DNA of 64,000 nucleotides from CAZNUP01 sp964609775 (GTDB taxonomy: Bacteria > Patescibacteriota > Microgenomatia > JAMCZE01). Below the pieces are notes generated by a model. The model worked only from the letters and a program-made list of their open reading frames with translations, had not been told where the DNA came from and made no database searches. Within the stretch, counting starts at the first letter, position 1. The number at the start of each line of letters is the position of its first letter. The stretch covers positions 1 to 64,000 of the forward strand of contig CAZSSJ010000001.1 in assembly GCA_964609775.1 (NCBI GenBank), written 5' to 3'. Both the position numbers and the translations under genes were made by a program. This document shows, in pieces, positions 37,801 through 44,828 of the stretch.

Positions 37801-40800
37801 ATAATTCCTCGTATTTTGGCGGCAACGTCGGCATCGGGACGACGAGCCCGGTGGGACTGCTGCATGTCCAGGGGGCGTGCGTGACGGGGGACACCTTGTT
37901 AAAAAGACGACGGAAGCGGAAGAGCAAATATGGTGATTGGGAGGAAGACTATTGGGAAGACATTAGAATTGATGAGATCGAGGCGGGAGACGAAATATTA
38001 ACTTTTGACGAAACCACTGGCGGATTTACTGCTTCTCAGGTTAGGGAGCTTATGGATATGGGTAAAAAGACCACGTTTAAGTTGGTAACGGAGGGCGGAA
38101 AGGAAATTCGGACGACAGCGAACCATCCTTACTTGGTCAAGTCAGCCAATACGAGTAATTTCTTCAATGAGACTTTTAAAGTTGTGGCAGAAATTGCCAG
38201 GGCCTATTACTTTGCCACTTTAACGTCCTGGGATCCGATTGCTCCGGCCCTGAATAATGAGAGAATAAGTATTTCTGAGGAAGGATGGCATCATCTTCAT
38301 CATAAAGCCAGAAGCAGGGGAGAAATGTTGACGAGGTATTTTGCACTTCCCAAAGCGGCCGCTCTTCTTGCCAGCAAAGAAGCTCGCGTGACTTATGAAC
38401 CCGGTGGGGATGGGGTCTCCGAGTTTTGGTCCCTTTATGGAACAGTTGATGATGTTCAGGTTAAGGTGGTTGTCCGATCAGTCAATAAAGGTCCGAAGTA
38501 CTTTTACTCTGTCATCTGGAAGAGCGAAGTTAAAGAAGACACTAAAAAAAGAGCTGCCTCCTGCTTGTATCCGCAGTGTGGGGGAGTGATTACCCCTCAG
38601 CTCTTTAATGAGAGGATTATAGACCAGATGAGTGACTTTGTCAAGAAACGAAAGAGAGACTACCAGCTGGGCTCGTATCTCTCTGGGGAAGATTCTACTA
38701 CTAAGTGGGTGAAAGTCAAACAATTAAAGCCCGGGATGGAAATTGCCACGGTGGGCGGGGATGACCAGATTTCTTGGCAGAAGATCAAATCTATTGAAAA
38801 AATCGGGGAAGAACAAGTCTTCGACATCGAAGTGGAAAACACCCACAATTTTGTGGCCAATGGGATTGTGGCGCATAACACGACGGGGAAGGCCTTGGCG
38901 AATTTGAACTATACGGGGACGGATCAGGCGATTTTCACCGCTTCGCAGGGGGGAACGTTGAAGTTTGCTTTGAATGGGACGGGGACGGATTTTACCGCCA
39001 GCGTCGCCGGGACGACTTCGAAGGCGGCTCTCATTGTGGACAACACCGTCGGGGATTTGTTTACGGCCAGCTCCAGTGGCTTAAACAGATTCGTGATTAC
39101 CCAGAATGGAAATGTGGGCATTGGAATGGCGACGCCTTCTGCTACATTGGAAGTTAGAAAAGGTCCAATTCCCTCAACATTTGATTCATCTCTTGCTCTC
39201 TATTCTGCTGGTCAGTTTGTCAACACGAACACTAACTGGTATGACACGGAATTAAATTTACTTGATACTAGGGACCAAGCTGCAGGAGTTGGCGGAAGGC
39301 TTGCTTTCGGTGGCGTTTATAGACAAGTTGGGACTACCAATGTAACAACCTTTGCGGCGATTGGCGGTTATAAAGAGAATTCTACTAGTGGTGATTATGC
39401 TGGATATCTCTCGTTTGAAACCAGACCTAACGGTGGAATTTTTACTGAACAGATGAGAGTTTCTAGTGCTGGCAACGTCGGCATCGGGACGACGAGCCCG
39501 GTGGGACTGCTGCATGTTCAGGGGGCGTGCGTGACAGGGGATACTCTGATTCGAGTAAGACGGCGCAAGAAGAAGAAGAATGGCGAGTGGGAAGATGAAT
39601 GGCTGGACGTTCCCATTAAAGATATTCAAGCTGGGGACGAAGTGGCCACTCTGGACGAAAAGACGGGAGAATTCATCGTCTCCAAGGTTAAACAATTAAT
39701 GAACATGGGGAGAAAAGTGGTCTTTGAACTTTTGACTGAGTCAGGAAAAGTCGTTAAAACTACAGAAAATCATCCGTATTTGGTTGACCAATCAGGGAAA
39801 CAAATGGTCTCTGATCTCAGTGCTATCCAGAAGGAAACTTATGAGTTTGCTGAGAAGTTAGGAAAGAAATACTATGTGAACAACTTGGCTGGCAGGAAGG
39901 TTAAGTCTAGGGCTTTGGGCGAATTTGTCGAGTTTAGTCATTCTGGCTGGAACCATTTTGTGGAGAAAAGCCATTCAATTAATGAACTTATTACTCGATT
40001 CTTTGCTTTGCCTCGGGTGGTTACAGTTATCAGATCTAGTCCCCATGTCACTTCATATAACATAGTCGAGAAAAAAGACATGACGATTGAATATTGGGAG
40101 TTGCAGGAAATTATTGACCATGTTCTTGTTAAAGTTCTAGTCTGCGCTGTTGATGGTGGACCGAAGTTTTTCTTGACGTGCACTTGGCTCGGGACAAAAG
40201 AGAATGAAGGGGTCAAACCAACTAAAAAAGAGCTGTCTCTCTCGCCTAGATCCCGCGAAATGCAGGACCAGTTGGGTCGACGTCGGGAACTGGTTATCCC
40301 TCAGCTCTTTAGTAGGGTGATTATACCAAAGAAAGTCAAGTGGGTCAAGGTCAAGGATTTGACTGTAGGTGTGACTATTGCTACCAAAGATGGCTGGGAG
40401 AAAGTAGTTTCCATTAAAAAATTGGATGAACAACAAGTTTATGACATTGAAGTGGAAAACACCCACAATTTCGTGGCCAATGGGATCGTGGCGCATAACA
40501 CGACGGGCAAGGCCTTGGTGGATCTGAACACCACCGGAGATCAGGCGGTCTTTACGGCTTCAGTTTCTGGAACGACGAAATTTGTGATTAACAATTCGGG
40601 GCAGGTGGGAGTAGGGACGGGGGCAAACAACAATACCCTTTTGGCGGATGTGGATTTGCGGACGCTGACAAACACTGTACCGGTGGCTTCAATTTCCGGA
40701 AGCACCGGAGTGGCAGCATTGGTGGTGGACAATGTTTCCGGCGATGTGTTTACGGCGTCAACTTCGGGATTGAGCCGGTTTGTGATTGACAAGAACGGAA

Positions 40801-43800
40801 ATGTGGGGATCGGGAGTTCGGCTCCAGGATACAAACTGGATGTTTCGGGAACGGCTCATGTCACCGGAGCAGTCACTTTAGATACGGCCCTGACGGTGGC
40901 CAATGGGGGGACGGGAGCCCAGACATTCACAGACAACGGCGTGCTCTTTGGCAACCTGACGGCCGCCATTGGAGCGACGGCCGAAGGAGCGACCGGGCAG
41001 TGCCTCATCGGGAACACCGGGAGCGCGCCATCATGGTCAGCATGTACCACGGCCTCAGGGCAGTTGTGGCAGGAAGCTTTGGGAGTGGTCGCGCCGCTGA
41101 ACATCACGGATTCCCTGATTATTGGGAAGATCGCGACACCCAGCGGGGCCATTACCTCGGGCAGCATGCAGATTTACGGGGTGAACAACCTGACCCCGGT
41201 CGCCTCTATTTCGGGGGTCAGTGCGGTGGCGGCGCTCATCGTGGACAACACCGGCGGGGATGTCTTCACGGCCAGCACTTCGGGACTGACCAGATTTGTG
41301 ATTGACAAGAACGGCAACGTCGGGATTGGGACAACGAGCCCGGATTATCCACTTGTAGTAGTAGGGACAGCTTCTGACGGAACACGGACACTTGAGGTAA
41401 AAAATTCAGTTGCTGGTAGTATATCTAATTTCCAAGTAACAGGTGATGGTGTCAACGCTCGCCTTATGGCGTTGTCTAGTTCGTATTCATCATCCGGGGC
41501 TTATGCTGCTGATACAGTTGTCTTAGACGACGATCAGGGTTACGCTGCTGGCCTTACACTACTTGCCCGTAATTCAAGTGGGTATATCCGAATGTTTACA
41601 GGCGGTTTTGATGACGGAAATGAGCGTCTGAGAATTAACAGCACTGGCAACGTCGGCATCGGGACGACGAGTCCGGTGGGACTGCTGCATGTTCAGGGAC
41701 AATGCGTCATTGCCGGAACAAAAATTAAAAGAAGAAAGAAGAAAGAAAAAAGAAGAAAGCAAGACACTGCCGGAACGGGGCCGGATCCGGTCGGCGATTG
41801 GGACTATGAAGATGTTCCCATCGAACAGATCGAACCGGATGATGAGATTCTTTCCCTAAACCAGGAAAAGGGCCAGTTTGAGTGGCACAAGGTGGAACAA
41901 ACCATGAATAAAGGACTCCTGCCGGCCTTGGCTCTGACAACTTCTACTGGAAAGAGAATTGTCACGACGGCAAAACATCCATATTTGGCGATCGATCGGC
42001 CGGAAACTACTCAAGGGACTTTTGAGGTGGATCAATCAATCAAGATCGAGAATTTGGGGGCGGCAAGCATTATAGGGTTTGCCCTGGGGAAACTAGCTTT
42101 TGCCGTTAAGCTGCCGCAGAAGGATAAGAAGATTATTCTCGCTCGTTATCAGAAGAAGAACCAAAAAGATGTTTTTGCCCATGAGACTTTTGCCCGATGT
42201 GTGGTTGCCGCCTTTAAGATTGCCCGGATTTATCCAGCGAGAATTGCTCTCGATGAAGAATACACCAGTTACTTCCGAAGAATCGAGAGCGTTATTAAGG
42301 AAAGTTTCCCTGACAGCGAGATTTTTCAAACCAACCTTAAGGATGGTTCCGCCGCCCACAAAAAGGTCTGGGCTGTTAATAGGGGAATTTTAAGAGAGGA
42401 TGCTGTTCTAAGTTTGGAATCGGGAGAATTAAAAGAAAGGCCGGGGGTTAAATCAACCTTCAGAATGCCTTTGCCCCTGGTTGGTTACAGGGGGACCAGT
42501 CATCCACACGGCCTTTACTATGGAGAATTCTACTCCACGGAGCGGGAATTGTCAAGAGCAAAGTGGGTTAAGGCCGCGGAGGTTAGGAAAGGGATGTGTG
42601 TGGCGACGGAGGATGGTTTTGAGAAGGTCACAGGGATTTCCGATGCGGGGCAGGTGGCGATGTATGATCTGCAAATTGCCAACACTCACAATTTTGTGGC
42701 CAATGGGATTGTGGCGCATAACACGACGGGGAAGGCCCTGGTGGATCTGAACACCACCGGGGACCAGGCGGTGTTCACCGCCAGTGTTTCCGGAAACACC
42801 AAGTTTGTGATTAACAATTCAGGACAGGTGGGAGTGGGAACCGGAGCAAACAACAACACGCTGCTGGCCGATGTGGATTTGCGGACGCTGACAAACACGG
42901 TTCCGGTGGCTTCAATTGCCGGGAGCACGGGGGTGGCGGCTCTGGTTGTGGACAATACAGCCGGGGATCTTTTCACCGCCTCGTCAAGTGGGCTATCAAG
43001 ATTTGTGATTGACAAGAACGGGAATGTGGGGATTGGGACGGCGGCGCCGACGGCTCTGGTGTCTTTAGCTAACTCGAACTATACGACGCAAAACATGTTG
43101 AACGTGGCGGGGACGTCGACAGGGTTGACGACCGGGTCACTGGCGAGTTTTGACTGGAGTCCGACGGACTGGTCGACCTCGAGCGGGAATTTGGTGAATA
43201 TTAATCTTGGCAGTTTGGCCGACACGACGGGAAACATCTTTAATATTTCCGATGACGGCAGCTCGATCTTCTCGGTTTCGCCGCAGCAGATTGTCAACTC
43301 GTTGCCAACGTCATTTAATGCCGCCGGAGATGTGGCGATTGCCTATGACATTAATTTCACCAATCCGACGGCATCATACATTAAATCTGCTGCACCCATG
43401 TATTTGCAGGCAGGGGAGCTATTTAATTCCTCGGATTTGACGTTGAAGACCTTTAACAAAGGCTTGATTGTTCTGGATCCAGATGAAGCGGTCACAATTG
43501 ATGGGGCGGCTTCTGTGTCGGGGCAGCTCATGGTCGGCAGTACGACAGCGGCGCCGGCGCAGTTTGGCAAGTTCTATGTGACGGACTCTAACACGGCCAC
43601 TTCTTCAGCCTTCATTGAAAACACTAACACAGCTGCAGCAATTTCGGGTTTGGTCATTAAGCTGGGGAGTACGACCCTGGACACCACCTCGCATTTTGTT
43701 AATTTTCTTGATTTGAACGGCAAGATGATTGGCAACATTCGGGCAGCTAACACGACAACGGTTGCTTATCAGACAAGCGGAATTGCGGATTTTGGGGAAT

Positions 43801-44780
43801 GGATGAAAGTTTCTTCGGATTTGACTAATTTGTCTAATTGGACCAATTTGGTTTCTCCGGGGACGATTGTTTGTCAAAGCGCGGATGGGGTGGAGCCCTG
43901 CGAGGCGAGTGAGTCGGCGAGGATGGCGGGGGTGACTTCTGACACGACGGCGTTTTTGGGAGGAGAGGAGAAAGACGGAAGCGTGGTTGTCGGAATGTTG
44001 GGACAAATTCGAGTGAAGATCGCAACGGACTCAGCGCAAATTGAGCCGGGTGACGCGATTGGGGTGGCGATCGCCGGTTTGGGAAAGAAAATTACGTCAC
44101 GGGGATATGTGGTCGGCCGGGCGATGGAATCATGGTCCTCCGGACAAGAGAAAGTCTTAGTTTATGTCAACCCCGGTTACTTTGAGGGCCCCGAGTCGCA
44201 GCTGGCGTCGAAACTCTCGGTGGATGAGATTCAGGAACAGGTGGCGTCGATCAGTGCAAATTTGACTAATTTGTCTAATTGGTCCAATTTGAACAGCGAC
44301 GAATTTGCGACGGTTTCGGGAAACCTGAAAGTTTTGGGAATGACGGAGCTTTCCAACACGACGATTGGCGGGTCGCTCACTGTGGGACTGGTCCATGTTG
44401 ATGATTTGCTGGGCGATGTTTCCGGTTTGAATGGGAGTTTGAGTTTGCAAAACGGGATGCTGACAATTAGTCAAATTGGACAAATTGGTCAAATTGGGGT
44501 TAACGGCGATTTGACAGTTTCCGGGGAGTTGACGGCGAAGAAGATTAACGTGCCGACGGGAGTGGCTGGGGCCTCGGCGGGCAAGGCGACGATTCTTGCT
44601 GGACAAAGCGAAATTGAGATTACGACCAGCGCGCTTAGTGCTAATTCCTTGATTTTTGCGACACCGGAAGACGTGCCGGTGGCCGTCTCGACGACCAAGA
44701 CAGCGACAGACAAGTTTAAGATCAAACTGGACTCCCCTGCGGGGGCAAACATCAAAATTAATTGGTGGATAATCAATTAG
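28803..44780 (+). CDS. Giant membrane-anchored fibre protein with six inteins (5325 aa precursor)
   Basis: One uninterrupted frame. Residues ~12-60 are a MerR-type HTH (KIGEAAAVLGVSIDTLRRW; TPGGTRYYSLGDL). A membrane helix follows near 134-155. The rest is tail-fibre-like: about 20 repeats with cores such as LFTASSSGLNRFVITQNG and NVGIGTTSP, as in phage and adhesin fibre stalks. Near 5000 a DFGEWM motif and a GDAIGV...SRGYVVGRA segment resemble the peptidase-G2-like domain near fibre ends. Six Hint domains (residues 784-1257, 1637-1985, 2076-2510, 3026-3359, 3576-3899, 4301-4640) would be removed to give ~3069 residues. The N-terminus should be cytoplasmic and the fibre outside. Splicing is inferred. 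Confidence 0.85.
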   Translation: MDRNKAKGKYKKLLKIGEAAAVLGVSIDTLRRWDQEGKLSSIKTPGGTRYYSLGDLRKINPEVGEIIKTEKQERAFDLTALSEEARREYLESPIGSRGGQLARPGQSKRISGVSYPSQVAKEAEAGLRARKLALGAALAAVVIGLVATGVVALRGTGLFRGDLVKTGSEREGAGEVLAITAGKSFLEIGAETVFKDRVDFGGSADGFSVFGGDTVSRRLTVTGADVALDQSLTASSSPTFASLKLSGTSDQIVVGGNGTLTWTPTAARTVTFPDATGTVVLDTATQTLSNKSLSGSSNTFTNIPNSALSNSKITINAGTNLGGGGDVSLGSSVTIDLDDAISLTSATFSGTLGVGGTASVGGQIILDGATAEINATNNRPLDLGFENTGAVRFLNSTNYVDSNNNLYINGVLVAGPTTQGYWQRNSGALAPTNITDSLVVGGTATASGKFQVYGLSALNPVASISGSSSKAAFIVDNTVGDLFTASSSGLNRFVITQNGNVGIGTSAPAYKLDVNGSTNIANGLTIAAGNLTLTGSQSIDATGILSIGTSNQTSLLIGRVGAPTTIYGSSVTISSSTFSSNAATISGTLGVGGEASFSAKIILDSPTSEINATNRRYLDLGFMNTGGVRFLNDTNYITPSGDLYLAGSLISSGTQAGFWQRPASTGALAPINITDSLLIGGTATSSAKFQVYGLSALNPVASISASSAVAGLMVDNTVGDLFTASSSGLNRFVITQNGNVGIGTTAPVGLLDVAATAPFVITSAGQVGIGTTSPVGLLHVQGACVTGDTLIRVRRRKKKKNGDWEDEWLDLPIKQLKAGDEVMTLDERTGEFTTSVVRELMDKGIKTTFKLMTADGKSIRTTAEHPYLVQESGSPDSNFLSGLTFASVKKISQDYYFTVLSGRKVAVKALDGEIVHFTSEGFSHITHEKKSEFEIMTRLFALSKVLTVLETGVKVSQKDRKIVNGKVNDYWTLEEVVEGVLTKVVVRSIEDGPKQFLSVVWKDKTPEATKNVGDVASRILQRRGRMVTSQRRAHEKFYTTILADLSRGVWGYRGISLAQDLVSKKKWVKVRFLKPGMEIATFGPDGRISWQKIESIEKVGEEQVYDIEVENTHNFVAGHYIDNTNQRALISQEGEILLRYLSFEQKEAEEQGDHDQSKTNLETIEKFCQVNHDFLLQLSKITADSRQIVAEPILPVNTQASLMAKSPKSSPAAKSINKEEKILRTETLIEESIEKVENLVNRYRKGEIRFGGIVAHNTTGKALVDLNYTGTDQAILTASVSGTTKFVINNSGQVGVGTGANNNTLLADVDLRTLTNTVPVASIAGSTGVAALVVDNVSGDLFTASSSGLSRFVIDRGGNVGISSTAPSQKLDVVGAVRLGANGGANDILNTTVGGSAPSGVLYWGNRTLCDTSGNCSGVGGIVAGSGVQYYISKWTDASGTTIGDSLLYDPGTSVGLNTTSPAAIFDIRGTQGTSALSGTLPVASISGKTSFAAVVVNNDSTVGDLFTASASGLSRFVITNTGNVGIGTALPAQLLSVAGAIQLGSGLGANDVLNTAAAGGVPSGLLYWGSREVCDASGNCAGVGGQVQGTGTQNYITKWNNAGGTAIGDSLLYDSGSAVGLGTTSPLGTLHVVGQCVVSGTRIRRRRRRRGYGARGAEEWVEEEVPIEEIEPDDEIVSLNVEKGRFEWHKVEKTLNKGLLAGMALSTSTGKRIVTTGKHPYLMIDKPEITQGTFEVDQSIKVEDLGKATIVGFALGKLAFAVKLRQQDKKLIRSGFQKAGKEDLFAPLTFANVVVNLFRAAQIYPARIALDEEYTGFFGEIKDIIKKSFPDAEVFETNLKDSSAAHQRVWAVNKGRAKEDVLLVLEGGELKERPGVKSTLSGRPLPLNGYRGTSQPIGLYYGEFYHRGANLSTPSTSSGLIARKTELSRARWAKAGDIRVGQYVATEDGFEKVTGISDAGRVLMYDLSVANTHNFLANGIVAHNTGTMAIATVSGATSFAALTVDNSGVGDLFTASSSGLNRFVITQNGNVGIGTTAPVGLLDVAATAPFVITSAGQVGIGTTSPVGLLHVQGACVTGDTLLKRRRKKWRTRRSAPTEMGPDPEGDAESTKKSAYADLVNQIGLLNGWLDTLTGNISDGDEIVKDQMGMDLPGVEPGRLGVSSQPSKPARPMPMNSIADDGDYYWEDVRIDEIEAGDEVMTLDEKSGEFVASTVKQLMVMGNKKIIKLTTESGKTIRTTEKHPYLVKVKGENQKTAFAFIDETGITLDPGQHHLGVGALNKKEDGALKDTFCQGGGKVFWRQVSTLKPGMLIATVDGFEKIIRIEELPEEMVYDIEVENTHNFVAGHYVDQASQTALKAEEEKFLCLYQQNTLTREFSLFDLTEENPSQKKGNKPQSNSYPGSDIKLIQSGDHMFSNSQSSNLMAIQLQSVAKMRFAVKAKMGLDEANDAKAPNMNPVDRFESIDETTLTWLGRILKENSINLTLDEALCLINKYESGEIVYGGIVAHNTTGKALANLNYTGTDQAIFTASQGGVLKFSLNGIGTEHTASVAGTTSKAALIVDNTIGDLFTASSSGLARFVITQSGNVGIGSAAPSVALDVTGAGKTSGAFTVGNNLTVTAGGLTVTAGNIALTGSQTIDGTGTLTIGGTSQTSLALGRSGAQTTISGGPVVVNGASFASAGTTTFTGGNVGIGTTTVTDFALEMGGSIGPVTTDQYDLGSAALEWNNLYVKNIISTGTTAGFWQRASGVLAPQNITDSLIIGGTATSSGKFQVYGLSALNPVASISGSSAVAALMVDNTVGDLFTASSSGLNRFVITQNGNVGIGSTVPVSRLDTGGGTISLNGGWLSNDGGAEGVFVKTDGNVGIGTSAPAYRLDVVHTTPTAANGSVSPDQIGLRVNRAHYVGTPGPYPNAVYGVLGQGQAGQGSASVSYSNTVGARGVAGQAIVNVTGGASVTGASSLYALNATITAGTLSNQYGLYVESLSGASNNYGVYVAGNNSSYFGGNVGIGTTSPVGLLHVQGACVTGDTLLKRRRKRKSKYGDWEEDYWEDIRIDEIEAGDEILTFDETTGGFTASQVRELMDMGKKTTFKLVTEGGKEIRTTANHPYLVKSANTSNFFNETFKVVAEIARAYYFATLTSWDPIAPALNNERISISEEGWHHLHHKARSRGEMLTRYFALPKAAALLASKEARVTYEPGGDGVSEFWSLYGTVDDVQVKVVVRSVNKGPKYFYSVIWKSEVKEDTKKRAASCLYPQCGGVITPQLFNERIIDQMSDFVKKRKRDYQLGSYLSGEDSTTKWVKVKQLKPGMEIATVGGDDQISWQKIKSIEKIGEEQVFDIEVENTHNFVANGIVAHNTTGKALANLNYTGTDQAIFTASQGGTLKFALNGTGTDFTASVAGTTSKAALIVDNTVGDLFTASSSGLNRFVITQNGNVGIGMATPSATLEVRKGPIPSTFDSSLALYSAGQFVNTNTNWYDTELNLLDTRDQAAGVGGRLAFGGVYRQVGTTNVTTFAAIGGYKENSTSGDYAGYLSFETRPNGGIFTEQMRVSSAGNVGIGTTSPVGLLHVQGACVTGDTLIRVRRRKKKKNGEWEDEWLDVPIKDIQAGDEVATLDEKTGEFIVSKVKQLMNMGRKVVFELLTESGKVVKTTENHPYLVDQSGKQMVSDLSAIQKETYEFAEKLGKKYYVNNLAGRKVKSRALGEFVEFSHSGWNHFVEKSHSINELITRFFALPRVVTVIRSSPHVTSYNIVEKKDMTIEYWELQEIIDHVLVKVLVCAVDGGPKFFLTCTWLGTKENEGVKPTKKELSLSPRSREMQDQLGRRRELVIPQLFSRVIIPKKVKWVKVKDLTVGVTIATKDGWEKVVSIKKLDEQQVYDIEVENTHNFVANGIVAHNTTGKALVDLNTTGDQAVFTASVSGTTKFVINNSGQVGVGTGANNNTLLADVDLRTLTNTVPVASISGSTGVAALVVDNVSGDVFTASTSGLSRFVIDKNGNVGIGSSAPGYKLDVSGTAHVTGAVTLDTALTVANGGTGAQTFTDNGVLFGNLTAAIGATAEGATGQCLIGNTGSAPSWSACTTASGQLWQEALGVVAPLNITDSLIIGKIATPSGAITSGSMQIYGVNNLTPVASISGVSAVAALIVDNTGGDVFTASTSGLTRFVIDKNGNVGIGTTSPDYPLVVVGTASDGTRTLEVKNSVAGSISNFQVTGDGVNARLMALSSSYSSSGAYAADTVVLDDDQGYAAGLTLLARNSSGYIRMFTGGFDDGNERLRINSTGNVGIGTTSPVGLLHVQGQCVIAGTKIKRRKKKEKRRKQDTAGTGPDPVGDWDYEDVPIEQIEPDDEILSLNQEKGQFEWHKVEQTMNKGLLPALALTTSTGKRIVTTAKHPYLAIDRPETTQGTFEVDQSIKIENLGAASIIGFALGKLAFAVKLPQKDKKIILARYQKKNQKDVFAHETFARCVVAAFKIARIYPARIALDEEYTSYFRRIESVIKESFPDSEIFQTNLKDGSAAHKKVWAVNRGILREDAVLSLESGELKERPGVKSTFRMPLPLVGYRGTSHPHGLYYGEFYSTERELSRAKWVKAAEVRKGMCVATEDGFEKVTGISDAGQVAMYDLQIANTHNFVANGIVAHNTTGKALVDLNTTGDQAVFTASVSGNTKFVINNSGQVGVGTGANNNTLLADVDLRTLTNTVPVASIAGSTGVAALVVDNTAGDLFTASSSGLSRFVIDKNGNVGIGTAAPTALVSLANSNYTTQNMLNVAGTSTGLTTGSLASFDWSPTDWSTSSGNLVNINLGSLADTTGNIFNISDDGSSIFSVSPQQIVNSLPTSFNAAGDVAIAYDINFTNPTASYIKSAAPMYLQAGELFNSSDLTLKTFNKGLIVLDPDEAVTIDGAASVSGQLMVGSTTAAPAQFGKFYVTDSNTATSSAFIENTNTAAAISGLVIKLGSTTLDTTSHFVNFLDLNGKMIGNIRAANTTTVAYQTSGIADFGEWMKVSSDLTNLSNWTNLVSPGTIVCQSADGVEPCEASESARMAGVTSDTTAFLGGEEKDGSVVVGMLGQIRVKIATDSAQIEPGDAIGVAIAGLGKKITSRGYVVGRAMESWSSGQEKVLVYVNPGYFEGPESQLASKLSVDEIQEQVASISANLTNLSNWSNLNSDEFATVSGNLKVLGMTELSNTTIGGSLTVGLVHVDDLLGDVSGLNGSLSLQNGMLTISQIGQIGQIGVNGDLTVSGELTAKKINVPTGVAGASAGKATILAGQSEIEITTSALSANSLIFATPEDVPVAVSTTKTATDKFKIKLDSPAGANIKINWWIIN
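31152..32573 (+). other. Intein 1 of the giant protein (474 aa)
   Basis: Begins Cys (CVTGDTLI) after LLHVQGA and ends AHN before Thr (TTGKALVDLN). Block B TAEH, block F VYDIEVENTHNFVAG and block G GIVAHN are present, so the residues of a class 1 intein are complete. Between blocks B and F is a ~120-residue domain (VHFTSEGFSHI; YWTLEEVVEG; KVVVRSIEDGPKQFLSVVW). A further ~115 residues, Lys/Glu-rich, are inserted between F and G. No LAGLIDADG or HNH motif is seen. Confidence 0.8.
33711..34757 (+). other. Intein 2 of the giant protein (349 aa), second lineage
   Basis: Starts CVVSGTRI after LHVVGQ, ends NGIVAHN before Thr (TGTMAIATV). Block B TGKH and block F MYDLSVANTHNFLA present. Its central domain differs from inteins 1, 4 and 5 and is shared with intein 6: IVGFALGKLAFAVKL, IYPARIALDEEYT, AAHQRVWAVNKG, ELKERPGVKST. 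I do not recognise that domain. A REP palindrome (34544-34562) is inserted in frame near the end. Confidence 0.8.
34544..34562. repeat. REP-like palindrome inside intein 2
   Basis: CCCTTCGACAAGCTCAGGG, exact reverse complement of 44790-44808. Intein 6 lacks it at the matching place, so it is an in-frame insertion translated as STPSTSSGL. Confidence 0.75.
35071..35090. repeat. Palindromic repeat at the edge of the intein 3 insertion
   Basis: GGCGGACACGCAGGTCCGCC followed by CCTACG: a widespread bacterial REP-type sequence, as I remember it. It marks the left side of the insertion. Confidence 0.6.
35136..35201 (-). ncRNA. Predicted antisense small RNA inside intein 3
   Basis: On the minus strand TTGACA (35236-35231), 17-nt spacer and TATATT (35213-35208, preceded by TG) form a near-consensus promoter. 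The predicted start is ~35201. Transcription would end at a hairpin TCCGC-GTAA-GCGGA (35155-35142) followed by TTTTTT (35141-35136). The ~66-nt RNA contains GGGTATCAAGCCAGCC and AGCAAGCC, complementary to the middle of the neighbouring tRNA-like RNA (GGCTGGCTTGATACCC and GGTTTGCT there). Confidence 0.5.
35251..35318 (-). ncRNA. tRNA-like RNA antisense to intein 3
   Basis: Read on the minus strand: acceptor GGGCCTG/CAGGTCC with the alanine-type G3:U70 pair, T-arm CCGGG-TTCAACT-CCCGG, discriminator A. The pairing continues outward for 5 more bp (GGCAT/ATGCC). The middle is only 34 nt: a weak D-arm and a stem GGCTT/AAGCC with loop GATACCCC, so there is no normal anticodon loop. An extended -10 (TGCTATACT, 35339-35331) places transcription start at the outer stem. 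It may be a tRNA mimic, a tRNA-Ala pseudogene, or a tmRNA-like remnant. Confidence 0.5.
37878..38879 (+). other. Intein 4 of the giant protein (334 aa)
   Basis: CVTGDTLL after LLHVQGA, ends VANGIVAHN before Thr (TTGKALANLN). Block B TANH, block F VFDIEVENTHNFVA. Same B-F domain as inteins 1 and 5 (SEEGWHHLHHKARS; EFWSLYGTVDDVQVKVVVRS; GPKYFYSVIW). No extra insertions, so it shows the basic form. Confidence 0.8.
39528..40499 (+). other. Intein 5 of the giant protein (324 aa)
   Basis: CVTGDTLI after LLHVQGA, ends VANGIVAHN before Thr (TTGKALVDLN). Block B TENH, block F VYDIEVENTHNFVA. B-F domain as in 1 and 4 (VEFSHSGWNHFVEKSHS; EYWELQEIIDHVLVKVLV; GPKFFLTCTW). Confidence 0.8.
41703..42722 (+). 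other. Intein 6 of the giant protein (340 aa), second lineage
   Basis: CVIAGTKI after LLHVQGQ, ends VANGIVAHN before Thr (TTGKALVDLN). Block B TAKH, block F MYDLQIANTHNFVA. Shares with intein 2 the unrecognised domain (ARIALDEEYTSYFRRI; AAHKKVWAVNRG; ELKERPGVKSTF). It follows Gln rather than Ala, as intein 2 does. Confidence 0.8.
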
Positions 44781-44789
44781 GCTGGCTTG

Positions 44790-44808
44790 CCCTGAGCTTG
44801 TCGAAGGG
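44790..44808. repeat. REP-like palindrome between the two giant genes
   Basis: CCCTGAGCTTGTCGAAGGG, reverse complement of 34544-34562, in the 48-nt gap before the LamG gene. Confidence 0.75.
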
Positions 44809-44828
44809 TGGATTGTGAATTAACGAAA

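Noticed and set aside
31152..42722. Homing endonuclease domains in the inteins
   Set aside because: I found no LAGLIDADG, HNH or GIY-YIG motif in any of the six; the inserted domains have other patterns.
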